A stretch of 64,000 nt of DNA from Streptomyces sp. NBC_00582 (GTDB taxonomy: Bacteria; Actinomycetota; Actinomycetes; Streptomycetales; Streptomycetaceae): NCBI RefSeq assembly GCF_036345155.1, contig NZ_CP107772.1:3286001-3350000 (forward strand). Reading direction: 5' to 3'. Shown one piece after another: positions 54,140 through 61,670 of the stretch. Under the pieces are notes generated by a model. That model ran no database searches and was not told the DNA's origin. It was given only the letters and a program-made list of their open reading frames with translations. A program made the position numbers and the translations under genes. Position 1 is the first letter of the stretch; each line of letters begins with the position of its first letter.

Positions 54140-54985
54140 ATGCCCGAAGGTGACACGGTCTGGCAGACGGCGAAGCGGCTGCACGGCGCTCTCGCGGGCA
54201 AGGTGCTGACCTCGAGCGACTTCCGGGTGCCGAAATACGCCACGGTGGACCTCACCGGCCGACGCGTGCTGAACACGATCCCGCGCGGCAAGCACCTGCT
54301 CACCCGGGTCGAGGGCGGACTGACCCTGCACACCCATCTGCGCATGGAGGGCTCCTGGAAGGTCTACGGCGACGGCGAACGCTGGAAGGGCGGCCCGGCC
54401 CACCAGATCCGGGTGATCCTCGGCACCGAGGACCGCACCGCGGTCGGCTACCGGCTCCAGGTCATGGAACTCATGCGCACCGCCGAGGAGGAGCGCGTGG
54501 TCCGCCATCTCGGCCCCGATCTCCTCGGCCCGGACTGGAACCCCGAACTCGCGCTGACGAACCTCCTCGCCGATCCCACGCGCCCCCTGGGCGAGGCCCT
54601 TCTGGACCAGCGCAATCTCGCCGGCATCGGCAACGTCTACAAGAGCGAGCTCTGTTTCCTGCTCGGCGTCACCCCCTGGCTCCCCGTCGGCGCGCTCCCC
54701 GCCGACCGCACCGCCAAACTGCCCGGCCTCGCGCAGAAGCTGCTGGAGGTGAACCGCGACCGCGTGGTCCGCCAGACCACGGGCCTGCGCCACCAGGACC
54801 TCTTCGTCTACGGCCGTGCGCCCCGCCCCTGTCTGCGCTGCCACACGTCGATCCGGGTGGCCGACCAGGGCGACGGCTCGCAGGAACGCCCCACCTACTG
54901 GTGCCCGTCGTGCCAGCAGGGCCCCGCCCCGGCGCCGGGTTCCCCGCAGCGCTGGCGCGAGCGCTATCGCCGTACGACTAATTGA
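54140..54985 (+). CDS. Fpg/Nei-family DNA glycosylase
   Basis: 281-residue bifunctional glycosylase/AP lyase. N-terminal MPEGDTV places catalytic Pro and Glu at positions 2-3; Lys in YRLQVMELMR-downstream region GRHLLTR-like GKHLLTR; DQRNLAGIGNVYKSE contains the helix-two-turn-helix; a zinc finger is formed by CLRCHTSI and YWCPSCQ. Nei2-like rather than MutM. It begins 45 bases after lhr, and is probably read with it. Confidence 0.92.
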   Translation: MPEGDTVWQTAKRLHGALAGKVLTSSDFRVPKYATVDLTGRRVLNTIPRGKHLLTRVEGGLTLHTHLRMEGSWKVYGDGERWKGGPAHQIRVILGTEDRTAVGYRLQVMELMRTAEEERVVRHLGPDLLGPDWNPELALTNLLADPTRPLGEALLDQRNLAGIGNVYKSELCFLLGVTPWLPVGALPADRTAKLPGLAQKLLEVNRDRVVRQTTGLRHQDLFVYGRAPRPCLRCHTSIRVADQGDGSQERPTYWCPSCQQGPAPAPGSPQRWRERYRRTTN

Positions 54986-55011
54986 CGGACCGTCAGAAAC
55001 ACTCGTACCGT
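54982..55011 (+). promoter_or_regulatory. Promoter with overlapping palindrome before the SDR gene
   Basis: TTGACG (54982-54987), 18-base spacer, TACCGT (55006-55011). The -35 overlaps the perfect palindrome TGACGG-A-CCGTCA (54983-54995). The ATG of the next gene is only 6 bases past the -10 and has no ribosome site, so the mRNA is probably leaderless and controlled by a TetR-type repressor. Confidence 0.6.
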
Positions 55012-55017
55012 CCCCTC

Positions 55018-55782
55018 ATGGCCGTGAAGGCGTACGACCTCACCGGACGCACCGCGTTCGTCACCGGCGCCGCGAGCGGGATCGGCCGCGCCTGCGCCGT
55101 CCTGCTCGCCCTCGCCGGCGCCACCGTGCACGGCGCGGACCGCGACGCGCAGGGCCTGCACGAGACGGCGACGCTGATCGAGGACCAGGGCGGCACATCC
55201 CATACCCACCACCTGGACGTCACCGACCGTGGGCAGGTCCGCCGGGCCGTGGAGTCCTGCGAGCGCCTCGACGTGATGGCCGCCGTCGCCGGGATCATGC
55301 ACAGCAGCCCCGTCCTGGAGACCCGCGACGAGGACCTCGACCGGGTGCTGGACGTCAACTTCAAGGGGGTGCTGTACGCCTGCCAGGAGGCCGCCCGGCT
55401 GATGCTCGCGCAGGGTACCGGCGGCAGCATCGTCACCATGGCCTCGGGCGCCGTGGACACCGGCGGCCCCGGTCTGCTCTGCTACGGCGTCGCCAAGGCG
55501 GCCGTGGTCCAGCTGACGAAGACCCTGGCGACCGAGGTCGGCCGTCATGGCATCCGGGTCAACGCCGTCGCCCCCGGCTGGATCCGCACCCCCATGACCG
55601 ATCGCCACGACCCCGGCGCACAGGCGCACACCGAGGCGCTCATGGCCCGTATGTCGCCGCTGGGCCGCGTCGGCGCGCCGGAGGACATCGCTCACGCGGT
55701 CCTTCACCTGGCATCCGACGCGTCCGCCTTCACCACGGGCCAGATCCTCCGCCCGAACGGCGGAGTGGCCATGCCCTGGTGA
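55018..55782 (+). CDS. SDR-family oxidoreductase
   Basis: 254-residue classical short-chain dehydrogenase/reductase. NAD(P) motif TGAASGIGRA, structural NAG-like segment AAVAGIMHSS, catalytic Ser in VTMASGAVDTGG, and Tyr/Lys in CYGVAKAA; the C-terminus FTTGQILRPNGGVAMPW is typical. An in-frame start 12 codons upstream lies inside the glycosylase stop region; the ATG at 55018 fits a leaderless promoter. Substrate unknown. Confidence 0.92.
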   Translation: MAVKAYDLTGRTAFVTGAASGIGRACAVLLALAGATVHGADRDAQGLHETATLIEDQGGTSHTHHLDVTDRGQVRRAVESCERLDVMAAVAGIMHSSPVLETRDEDLDRVLDVNFKGVLYACQEAARLMLAQGTGGSIVTMASGAVDTGGPGLLCYGVAKAAVVQLTKTLATEVGRHGIRVNAVAPGWIRTPMTDRHDPGAQAHTEALMARMSPLGRVGAPEDIAHAVLHLASDASAFTTGQILRPNGGVAMPW

Positions 55783-56083
55783 CCCTCTCCCCAAGCCCCC
55801 ACCCTCGCCCCCGGCGGCCCCGGCCACCTCACCGGGCTCGACAGCCCGGGCCTCAGCGGGCCCGACACCCCCGGCGCCACCAGGCCCCGCAGCCCCGTCC
55901 TTCCCAAAACCGGCGGCTCCCGCCTTCCCGAACCGACCGCACCGGCCTTCCCCGACCCGCGGCCTCCCCGTACCCAGCCGCACCGGCCCTCCCAGACCCG
56001 GCCTAACCGGCCAGACCCGACCCCACCGGCCAGACCCGACCCCACCGGCCAGACCCGACCGCACCGGCCTCCCCAGCCCTGGC
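55783..56083. other. Low-complexity C/G-rich stretch without a gene
   Basis: About 300 bases between the SDR gene and the small membrane gene. It is a decayed run of ACCGG/CCAGACCC motifs with the 19-base tandem repeat listed separately. All frames are Pro/Arg/Gly-rich shadows. No gene is seen. Confidence 0.7.
56009..56065. repeat. 19-base tandem repeat, three copies
   Basis: GGCCAGACCCGACCCCACC is repeated at 56009-56027, 56028-56046 and 56047-56065, the last copy with one change. Degenerate copies extend to about 55900 on the left. Confidence 0.85.
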
Positions 56084-56413
56084 CTACCCGGAACCGGCCG
56101 CCCCTGCCTCCCCGGACCCGGCTTCCGCGCCCTCCCCCGACCCGGCGGCCTCCGCTCCCTCGCCCTCAGGCCCCGCCCGCAGCGCCGCCCCGGGCCCCCA
56201 CCAGGCCGCCCGCCACCGCCCCGCCGCGATCGCCCCCACGGCCCGCCCCTTGGCCACGCAGTGCACCGGCAGCAGGCTCAGCCCCCAGCCGCCGGCGGCG
56301 ACCGCACCCTCCAGAGCGCCGGCGCCCGGTGCCAGGGCGAGCCTGACCACGGCCCACCACCACACGGCACCGAGCCCGACCAGCGCCCCCCGGCGCACCA
56401 CGCGGTCCGCCAC
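56084..56413 (-). CDS. Small membrane protein of unknown function
   Basis: 109-residue protein starting GTG. The first about 75 residues look conserved and membrane-associated (ALVGLGAVWWWAVVRLALAPGAGALEG, AAGGWGLSLLPVHCVAKG). The tail from about residue 78 is repeated Gly/Glu/Ala/Ser encoded by low-complexity DNA, so the original C-terminus may be shorter or replaced. No family recognised. It lies just outside the integrase end of the mobile element on the chromosomal side. Confidence 0.55.
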   Translation of the reverse strand: MADRVVRRGALVGLGAVWWWAVVRLALAPGAGALEGAVAAGGWGLSLLPVHCVAKGRAVGAIAAGRWRAAWWGPGAALRAGPEGEGAEAAGSGEGAEAGSGEAGAAGSG

Positions 56414-56430
56414 GGCCCTTCCGCCCCGGG

Positions 56431-56475
56431 TCAGACGTTCTCCGCCTGGAACATCCAGTGGTGAACTCCTAGATC
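56431..56475 (-). pseudogene. Possible 3' end of a host gene left of the element (attL region)
   Basis: Upstream of the small membrane gene a frame ends HDLGVHHWMFQAENV then TGA (56431-56433), with normal downstream spacing. It is cut off by the integrase gene. It looks like the C-terminus of a host protein into whose 3' end the element integrated. The exact attachment core cannot be read without the right end of the element. Confidence 0.35.
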
Positions 56476-57739
56476 ATGGATTGACCTGGACAAGAGCACG
56501 CTCCCGGGAGACGGGTTCCGGATTCCTTCCGGTCGGCTGGGAAATCTCCCCGCCGCTTCCGTCAGTCTCGCCCGGCTCCGCCCACGCCGCATCCAGGACG
56601 GACCGCGTCTGCTCCTCCGCCTCGGCGAAGAGGTGCGCGTAGATCCGCATGGTGAACGCCACGTCCGTGTGCCCGAGCCGTCGGGAGACGACCTTCGGGT
56701 TCTCGCCTCCGGCGATCAGCACGGAGGCGTAGTGGTGGCGCAGGTCGTGCCATCGGTAGCGCCTGGCCTTCGCCTTGGTGCACATGGCTTTGAAGGCCCA
56801 GTCCAGCGTGGACTCACCGATCGGCGTGCCGCCCGGCATGGTGAAGACCAGGCCTGCCCACTCGCCCTGCGCCGGGGGCGGGTACTTCGAGAGGTACCAG
56901 GCGAGGAGATCGATCGCGGCCTTGTTCAGCGGCAGCGTGCGGCGGCCGGCCCCGGTCTTCAGCTTGTCGAGGTAATAGCCCTTGCCCGGCTCGTACACCA
57001 GCTGCTGGTGGACGTCGAGGGCCTGGTTCAGCAGGCGCAGATTGTCGACGCGCAGACCGCGGATCTCGCCCGAGCGCATGCCCGTGAGGGCGTCGAGCTG
57101 GGCCATCACCGCCCACCTGTCCCGGTGGGCCTCCTTGATGATGAGCCGGACCGTGCTCACGTCCGGCGGGTCGATGTGGGGTTCGACCAGGGTGGGGGCC
57201 TTGATGCCGTCGAAGGGCGAGACGGGGATCATGCGGTCGATGACGGCCATCCGGAACACCGAGCGCACCAGGCGGGAGACACGGTTGGGGGTGGCTCCGC
57301 CGAGCTCGTACTTGCTGGTGAGCAGGTTCTGCCAGGCGCCGGCCTCACTCGGGCGGATGGAACGGACCTCACGCCCTGCCCACTCGGGGATCAGGTAGCG
57401 GTTCATCACGCCGCGGTACTCGCGCTTGGTGCGCTCGATCGTGTTGGTCGCCGGGAGCCAGATGTCGAACACGACTTGTTCGATCTTCGTCTTGCCTCGG
57501 TCGGGATCGATCCACGATCCGTCGAGCTTCGAGGCCTCCTGCTTCGTGATCTCTTTCTCGGCCTCGGGCTTGGTGCGGTGCAGCGATGTCCGCTCGGCGC
57601 CGTCCGGGCCGTTGTAGCGGGCCTGCCAGCGCTTGCCCTTGCCGTGTGCCTTGGCGGCGACCTTGCCCTTGTGCTCGCCGCACTCAGCGGCGCCCTTGGG
57701 CGGAGTTGACAGGTGCCACCGGTCAACGACGTACCCCAT
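56474..57739 (-). CDS. Tyrosine site-specific integrase
   Basis: 421-residue integrase. Arm-binding AP2-like N-terminus (GKRWQARYNGPDGAERTSLHRTKPEAE in pieces), core-binding SAM-like region, catalytic domain with Arg in LTGMRSGEIRGL, the HxxR box in RWHDLRHHYAS, the later His in RRLGHTDV and nucleophile Tyr in MRIYAHLF. All catalytic residues are present. It is the outermost gene of the element, and its 3' end points into the chromosome junction. A 70-residue gene just upstream overlaps its start by 17 bases. Confidence 0.95.
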   Translation of the reverse strand: MGYVVDRWHLSTPPKGAAECGEHKGKVAAKAHGKGKRWQARYNGPDGAERTSLHRTKPEAEKEITKQEASKLDGSWIDPDRGKTKIEQVVFDIWLPATNTIERTKREYRGVMNRYLIPEWAGREVRSIRPSEAGAWQNLLTSKYELGGATPNRVSRLVRSVFRMAVIDRMIPVSPFDGIKAPTLVEPHIDPPDVSTVRLIIKEAHRDRWAVMAQLDALTGMRSGEIRGLRVDNLRLLNQALDVHQQLVYEPGKGYYLDKLKTGAGRRTLPLNKAAIDLLAWYLSKYPPPAQGEWAGLVFTMPGGTPIGESTLDWAFKAMCTKAKARRYRWHDLRHHYASVLIAGGENPKVVSRRLGHTDVAFTMRIYAHLFAEAEEQTRSVLDAAWAEPGETDGSGGEISQPTGRNPEPVSRERALVQVNP

Positions 57740-57935
57740 TGACCACCTCCCTGATGGTGCGTTCGTCGACCCCGAGATCGGCGAGCACGGCAGCCGCCTG
57801 CTCTCGGATCTCGGGGTCCTCTCTGGCGCGTGCGTTGACGACAGCGACCGGAGTGCCGTCGATCACCGCCGTAAAGGCGGCGATGCGGGACGACTCAAGA
57901 TCAGCAACGGTGATGGCAACGGAACGTTTGAGCAC
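57723..57935 (-). CDS. Small protein upstream of the integrase
   Basis: 70-residue protein beginning MLKRSVAITVADLESSRIAAFTAVI, with TPVAVVNARAREDPEIREQAAAVLADLG after it. No HTH or metal motif. Its overlap with the integrase gene suggests co-translation and a role in integration, but it is not recognisable as an excisionase. GGGGGAGG lies about 10 bases upstream of its start. Confidence 0.65.
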   Translation of the reverse strand: MLKRSVAITVADLESSRIAAFTAVIDGTPVAVVNARAREDPEIREQAAAVLADLGVDERTIREVVNGVRR

Positions 57936-58011
57936 AGGCTGTACGCCTCCCCCTGGCGGAACGTGACCGTCCGAGTCAGAGAAGAGTAAACCTGTTACGT
58001 CTCGTTGCTAA

Positions 58012-58023
58012 GCGTTTCGTCGC
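58012..58023. promoter_or_regulatory. Operator-like motif shared with the divergent promoter
   Basis: GCGTTTCGTCGC, 10 of 12 identical to GCGCTTCGTTGC at 58616-58627. The two copies flank the XRE repressor gene; this one precedes the small gene and integrase on the minus strand. A tandem 10-base repeat AACGTTCAGT lies beside it at 58026-58044. Confidence 0.45.
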
Positions 58024-58040
58024 AAAACGTTCAGTAACGT

Positions 58041-58463
58041 TCAGCTCGACTCACGCAGTAAACCGCGACGACGCAGGTCGTCGAGTGCGATCTTGGTCGC
58101 CTTGCGGATCTCGGCCGACGTCACGTTGTCCAATGCCCGGACCATGGCGTTGGAGATGACGGCCTCCACCTGGTCGTCGGTGACTTCGACTCGGACGTCC
58201 TGCCAGCCGCCCGGCGGTTCGGCGCCCGCGAGCACCGCATCGACCGCACCTGACGGCCAGCCCAGCGCTTTCGCGATGGGTGCGAGCGTGTAGGGCATGC
58301 GCCTCTTGGGCACGCGGCCCGCCTCCGCATCCTGAACGCTCTTCGTCGAGACGCCTGCCCGCTGAGCGAGCTCGTCCTGGGTCAGCCCTTGTCTCTCCCT
58401 CGCCGCGCGTAGCGCCCGTCCTAGACGCCCCCACGCATCAGGGTCCTGGGTCATGGTCATCAC
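58041..58463 (-). CDS. XRE-family repressor of the element
   Basis: 140-residue regulator with an N-terminal lambda-repressor-type HTH (LRAARERQGLTQDELAQRAGVSTKSVQDAEAGR, residues about 17-50) and a helical C-terminal half (DDQVEAVISNAMVRALDNV) for dimerisation. It is divergent from a second, smaller XRE gene, the standard layout of a mobile-element switch. Codon 135 is TTA (58059-58061), so full-length repressor should require the bldA tRNA. Confidence 0.88.
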   Translation of the reverse strand: MMTMTQDPDAWGRLGRALRAARERQGLTQDELAQRAGVSTKSVQDAEAGRVPKRRMPYTLAPIAKALGWPSGAVDAVLAGAEPPGGWQDVRVEVTDDQVEAVISNAMVRALDNVTSAEIRKATKIALDDLRRRGLLRESS

Positions 58464-58605
58464 GAAGCGCCCCTTCGTGTTCCGTGCCAGTCAACGACCG
58501 GCAACAACAGGCAACAGGGTAGAGCGACCAGACCCCTGCCGACATGCAAGAACGCGTCAACTCGACATACCGAACACTTGTCTCGCATCAACTCCGCTCA
58601 ATGCG

Positions 58606-58634
58606 TTGCATCGATGCGCTTCGTTGCGTATCGT
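58606..58634 (+). promoter_or_regulatory. Leaderless promoter of the second XRE gene with operator motif
   Basis: TTGCAT (58606-58611), exactly 17 bases, TATCGT (58629-58634); the ATG at 58641 lies 6 bases further and has no ribosome site. Inside are the palindrome GCATCGATGC (58608-58617) and the shared motif GCGCTTCGTTGC (58616-58627), good places for repressor binding. Confidence 0.65.
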
Positions 58635-58640
58635 CACGGC

Positions 58641-58913
58641 ATGCAGGTTGATGGTCCGAGAATCCGCCGACGGCGAGAACGCAACGGTCAAGGCCTCCGT
58701 GCCTTCGCATCCGCCGTCGGTGTCTCCCCCAGCCATCTGTCCCGGATCGAACGCGGTGAGCGCGCCCCGCAACCCGAGGTTCTGGTCCGGATCGCGCGGG
58801 GCCTGAACTGCCCAGTTGAAGAACTCGAAGGAGCCGAAGGAGCACACGATGAGCGAGCCCAACACCGACTCGCCGTTCATGACGACGAAGGAGCTCGCGG
58901 TCCACGTCCGTAG
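58641..58913 (+). CDS. Small XRE-family regulator
   Basis: 90-residue HTH protein (RIRRRRERNGQGLRAFASAVGVSPSHLSRIERGERAPQPEVLVRIARGLN in pieces, residues 6-58), similar in size to Cro-type or transfer regulators. Leaderless start predicted. Its last 65 bases overlap the next gene in another frame; the overlapped tail (after residue 68) is low-information, so the effective protein is the HTH. Confidence 0.85.
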   Translation: MQVDGPRIRRRRERNGQGLRAFASAVGVSPSHLSRIERGERAPQPEVLVRIARGLNCPVEELEGAEGAHDERAQHRLAVHDDEGARGPRP

Positions 58914-59067
58914 GTCCGTGGCCACGGTGCGCGGATGGCGCCACCGGGGCACCGGCCCCAAGGGCGTCAAGGCCGGCCGCGGTGTTCTGTACCGCCGCGA
59001 CGTCGTCGAGGCGTGGCTGAAAGCGCAGGAAGACGCCGACGAGCTGGCCCGCCGCGCCGTCGCCTGA
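58849..59067 (+). CDS. AlpA/MerR-type HTH protein, possible excisionase
   Basis: 72-residue protein starting at an ATG with AAGGAG. It is a single winged HTH_17-like domain: MTTKELAVHVRRSVATVRGWRHRG then RGVLYRRDVVEAWLK. Proteins of this kind act as excisionase (Xis) or repressor in Streptomyces integrative elements. It precedes the cargo gene run and is likely its partner regulator. Confidence 0.8.
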   Translation: MSEPNTDSPFMTTKELAVHVRRSVATVRGWRHRGTGPKGVKAGRGVLYRRDVVEAWLKAQEDADELARRAVA

Positions 59068-59155
59068 TCACACAGTTCGGGGCCGCGCCCGGCTGGACCC
59101 CGGAACGCGACCCCTCGGCACACCACACCCAAACCCGAACCAGGAGTGGAGAACC

Positions 59156-60079
59156 GTGACCACAGCATCCCAGACCCCGGAGGCGCAGACCTCCGAGACC
59201 GCGGCCGCCGAGCGCCGCCGCGGGTCCCTGACGGCCGCCGCCGGCACCATCGCCGCAGCGATGAAGCGGGGCGCCGGGGCCCCTGCCGAAATCGCCCAGT
59301 CCCTGATGGACGTCGGGCTCCTGTTCGACCCGCAGACCGCGGCCGACATCGCGGCCGCCGCGTACGACCAGGCGCACGCCGACGACGAGGCCGAGGTCAC
59401 CGAGGCCCGGCAGGCCGAAGGCGCACTGGACTGGTTCCACGCCCGCTACCGGGCGGTGCAGCACCTGGTCTTCGGGCGTCCCGACACCGACCTGATGTTC
59501 GTCCGCGAGATCCTCACCGCGCTGGAGCCCGGACGCCCGGACGACATCCCGCCGTCCCTCACCTGGGCTGGCCTGGTGATGGGCCCCTCGGGCGACACCC
59601 CGAACGAACGCACCCTCGTCCCGCTGAACACCTCCTTCGGCGCTCAGGCGTTCCTCACCCTCACCGACGAACAGCGCCTGCAACTCGGTGGCCTCCTGGT
59701 CTCGGTCCTGCACACCGCTGAGGGCTGCGAGACGCCCGGCTGCGGAATGGCGCACGAGGACCTCGACGTCTCGGACCCGTCGGTCGAGGGATGGATCCTC
59801 GTCGCCGTCGCCGGCAGCACGCTCGGTTCCCGCTGGTGGTGCTCGCCTCTGTGCGCCAACGCCGCGATGACCGCAGGCGCTGCCGACATTGCGGCCGCCG
59901 ACCAGGACGCGCCGGACGAGGACGACGTGGCACGGTGCAAGCGGTGCAGCTGCACCGACAGCGCCGCGTGCGCGGGCGGCTGTGCGTGGGTGCCGAACGA
60001 GCAGGGCATCGACCTGTGCTCCGCCTGCGCCACCCCGGCCGAGCTCGCGGCGGCCGGATGGGCGGTGTCCGGTGAGTGA
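59156..60079 (+). CDS. Cys-rich zinc-ribbon protein of unknown function
   Basis: 307-residue protein starting GTG after GGAGTGGAG. An Ala-rich helical N-terminal half (residues 20-100) is followed by a cysteine region: CETPGCGMAH, WCSPLCAN, then CKRCSCTDSAACAGGC and LCSAC, enough ligands for two zinc ribbons. Similar cysteine tails occur in unknown proteins of Streptomyces integrative elements. First gene of a run of overlapping genes. Function unknown. Confidence 0.75.
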   Translation: MTTASQTPEAQTSETAAAERRRGSLTAAAGTIAAAMKRGAGAPAEIAQSLMDVGLLFDPQTAADIAAAAYDQAHADDEAEVTEARQAEGALDWFHARYRAVQHLVFGRPDTDLMFVREILTALEPGRPDDIPPSLTWAGLVMGPSGDTPNERTLVPLNTSFGAQAFLTLTDEQRLQLGGLLVSVLHTAEGCETPGCGMAHEDLDVSDPSVEGWILVAVAGSTLGSRWWCSPLCANAAMTAGAADIAAADQDAPDEDDVARCKRCSCTDSAACAGGCAWVPNEQGIDLCSACATPAELAAAGWAVSGE

Positions 60080-60491
60080 CACCGGCGGGCACACCCCGCT
60101 GCAGACCATCGAGGCCCTGGAGGCCGCCGCGTTCCGTACGGGGCAGGCCCTGCGCCAGGTCCTGGCCGAGCACCCCGAACTGCCCATCCGCGCCCTCCAC
60201 CCGTACGTCCACGTCTCCGGCTACCTCGACGAGGAGGCCACGACCAGGGCCTCGGTGGAGATCAGCACCCACGGTGTGGACGGCGTCCACGCCTGGGCCC
60301 AGGCGCTCGGCGGCGAGCCCGTGATCAGCATCCACGGCGACTCCGCCCACCCGTTCGAGCACGCGGAGCTGAAGGTGACGCTCGGCGGGACCGAGGTGCG
60401 GATTTGTGGCACGCGTCGCCTCACCGACACCGCGGCAGCGGCCCTGGACTCGGAGAAGGACCAGGCGCCCGCCGCTGGGGGTGACAGCTGA
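60072..60491 (+). CDS. Unknown element protein
   Basis: 139-residue protein starting GTG inside the end of the previous gene (8-base overlap). Contains IRALHPYVHVSGYLDEEATTRASVEIS and GEPVISIHGDSAHPFEHAELKVTLGGTEVRI, suggesting a small alternating alpha/beta fold, perhaps binding a partner protein. No family recognised. Confidence 0.7.
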   Translation: MSDTGGHTPLQTIEALEAAAFRTGQALRQVLAEHPELPIRALHPYVHVSGYLDEEATTRASVEISTHGVDGVHAWAQALGGEPVISIHGDSAHPFEHAELKVTLGGTEVRICGTRRLTDTAAAALDSEKDQAPAAGGDS

Positions 60492-60796
60492 TGCCGCGCC
60501 CCCGACTTCCGGAGACCAGCGAAGGACAGCGCCGGGCCCGCCTGGCCTGGAACCAAGGCCGCACGGGCAAGAGCCAGTCGGCCACCGACACGCCCATCGT
60601 CTCCAAGTGCGCGGCCGAAAACTGCGGCACCGCTGTCACCTCCCCGCGTCCGCCGACAGCGGGCATGGTGCAGGTGAGTGGCGCTGCGGATGGCGCGGCC
60701 GCGCATTGGTACTGCCCCGGCCGGTGCTCGGCGATCGCCCAGGCACGGGCGGACCTGCGCGCCGTTTCGACGCGGTCGGGCGGTGAGCCGCAGTGA
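60491..60796 (+). CDS. Small Arg-rich zinc-ribbon-like protein
   Basis: 101-residue protein. Arg-rich start (RPRLPETSEGQRRARLAWNQG), then SKCAAENCG and WYCPGRCSA, a CxxxxC...CxxxC set that may bind zinc. It begins on the stop of the previous gene (TGATG) and ends in a GTGA overlap with the next. Function unknown. Confidence 0.7.
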   Translation: MPRPRLPETSEGQRRARLAWNQGRTGKSQSATDTPIVSKCAAENCGTAVTSPRPPTAGMVQVSGAADGAAAHWYCPGRCSAIAQARADLRAVSTRSGGEPQ

Positions 60797-61320
60797 CCGC
60801 CGTCGGGGAGCTGGCGGCCGGCATGGCAGGGAAGAGCACCCGGGGCAGCAGCCTGCTGCCGTTGGGCGATGCCACCCTCGCCGCGCTGCTGGCCGCGCTG
60901 CTGCTGGACCGCTACGCCGCCGCCGTGTCCGCCGAGCTGGGCGAGATCGAGTTCGTACCGGACGCGATGGAGACCGGCACCCGCTTCGAGCCCGGAGGCG
61001 GCCAGGAGCTGTTCTTACGGCTGGAGTGGCTGCCCGGGCACGACGGCCTGGCCGTGCCCGCAGTGCGGGCCGAGGGCCTGACGCTGGAGTGGTCGCACAT
61101 CGTCGGCTGGCTGGTCCACTCCGGCGCGGACGTGGTCGTGCCCGACGCCGCCCTGCTCGCTGACCCTCCGGTCGTCGGCCACCTGGCGATGCACGCCTCG
61201 GTGTGCGGGATCCGCTGTGGCTGCGACAAGCCCGACGGCACGGCCTGCTGGACGGGCGCCGCCCAGCTCGGCGCCGCCCTCGACTCCTACGACGAGCGCA
61301 TGGGGGTGACGCCCCGATGA
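60793..61320 (+). CDS. Unknown element protein with a TTA codon
   Basis: 175-residue protein with helical LGDATLAALLAALLLDRYAAAVSAELGE, a middle part FLRLEWLPGHDGLAVPAVRAEG and a cysteine set CGIRCGCDKPDGTACW near the C-terminus. Codon 75 is TTA (61015-61017), implying bldA dependence. Starts by GTGA overlap and ends by ATGA overlap with the next gene. No family recognised. Confidence 0.7.
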   Translation: MTAVGELAAGMAGKSTRGSSLLPLGDATLAALLAALLLDRYAAAVSAELGEIEFVPDAMETGTRFEPGGGQELFLRLEWLPGHDGLAVPAVRAEGLTLEWSHIVGWLVHSGADVVVPDAALLADPPVVGHLAMHASVCGIRCGCDKPDGTACWTGAAQLGAALDSYDERMGVTPR

Positions 61321-61670
61321 TCTGGCTCTTCGTCACCGTGGCCGTCGTCCTGGCAGTGCTCGTCGCCCTCGGCGTCGACGACACCCGCTGGAGGCGACGC
61401 GCCCTGCCCCGGGTACGGCAGCGGCCGCCCCGGGTGCCGTACCTGCCCGAGACCGCCAGCGGCCCGTGGCAGCCGGAGTTCCACCTGAACCGCGGCCGCC
61501 GGGTCCGCGCCGCCCGCGCCCGCTACCGCTGGCCGCAGGACCCGCCCCGTATCCGCCTGCCCCGCCCGACCGAGGAGGACCGATGGACCGGACCGACGTC
61601 ATCGCCGGAGTCCTGCGCCGCCCCACGCTCCGCCGCCGACTCCTCGGACACGAGCTGCGAGGCCGCCTGA
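61317..61670 (+). CDS. Small protein with one N-terminal membrane helix
   Basis: 117-residue protein. IWLFVTVAVVLAVLVALGV is a clear transmembrane helix; the rest is Arg/Pro-rich and probably cytoplasmic. Its final 88 bases overlap the next gene in another frame, so the C-terminal part may not be under selection. Function unknown. Confidence 0.55.
   Translation: MIWLFVTVAVVLAVLVALGVDDTRWRRRALPRVRQRPPRVPYLPETASGPWQPEFHLNRGRRVRAARARYRWPQDPPRIRLPRPTEEDRWTGPTSSPESCAAPRSAADSSDTSCEAA

Noticed and set aside
54964..56064. 366-codon minus-strand frame opposite the SDR gene
   Set aside because: Gly/Arg repeats and Ala/Val shadow of the SDR gene; no start site or motif.
56414..56480. tRNA gene as integration site
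   Set aside because: No cloverleaf-like sequence or TTCGAATCC-type T-loop near the integrase end.
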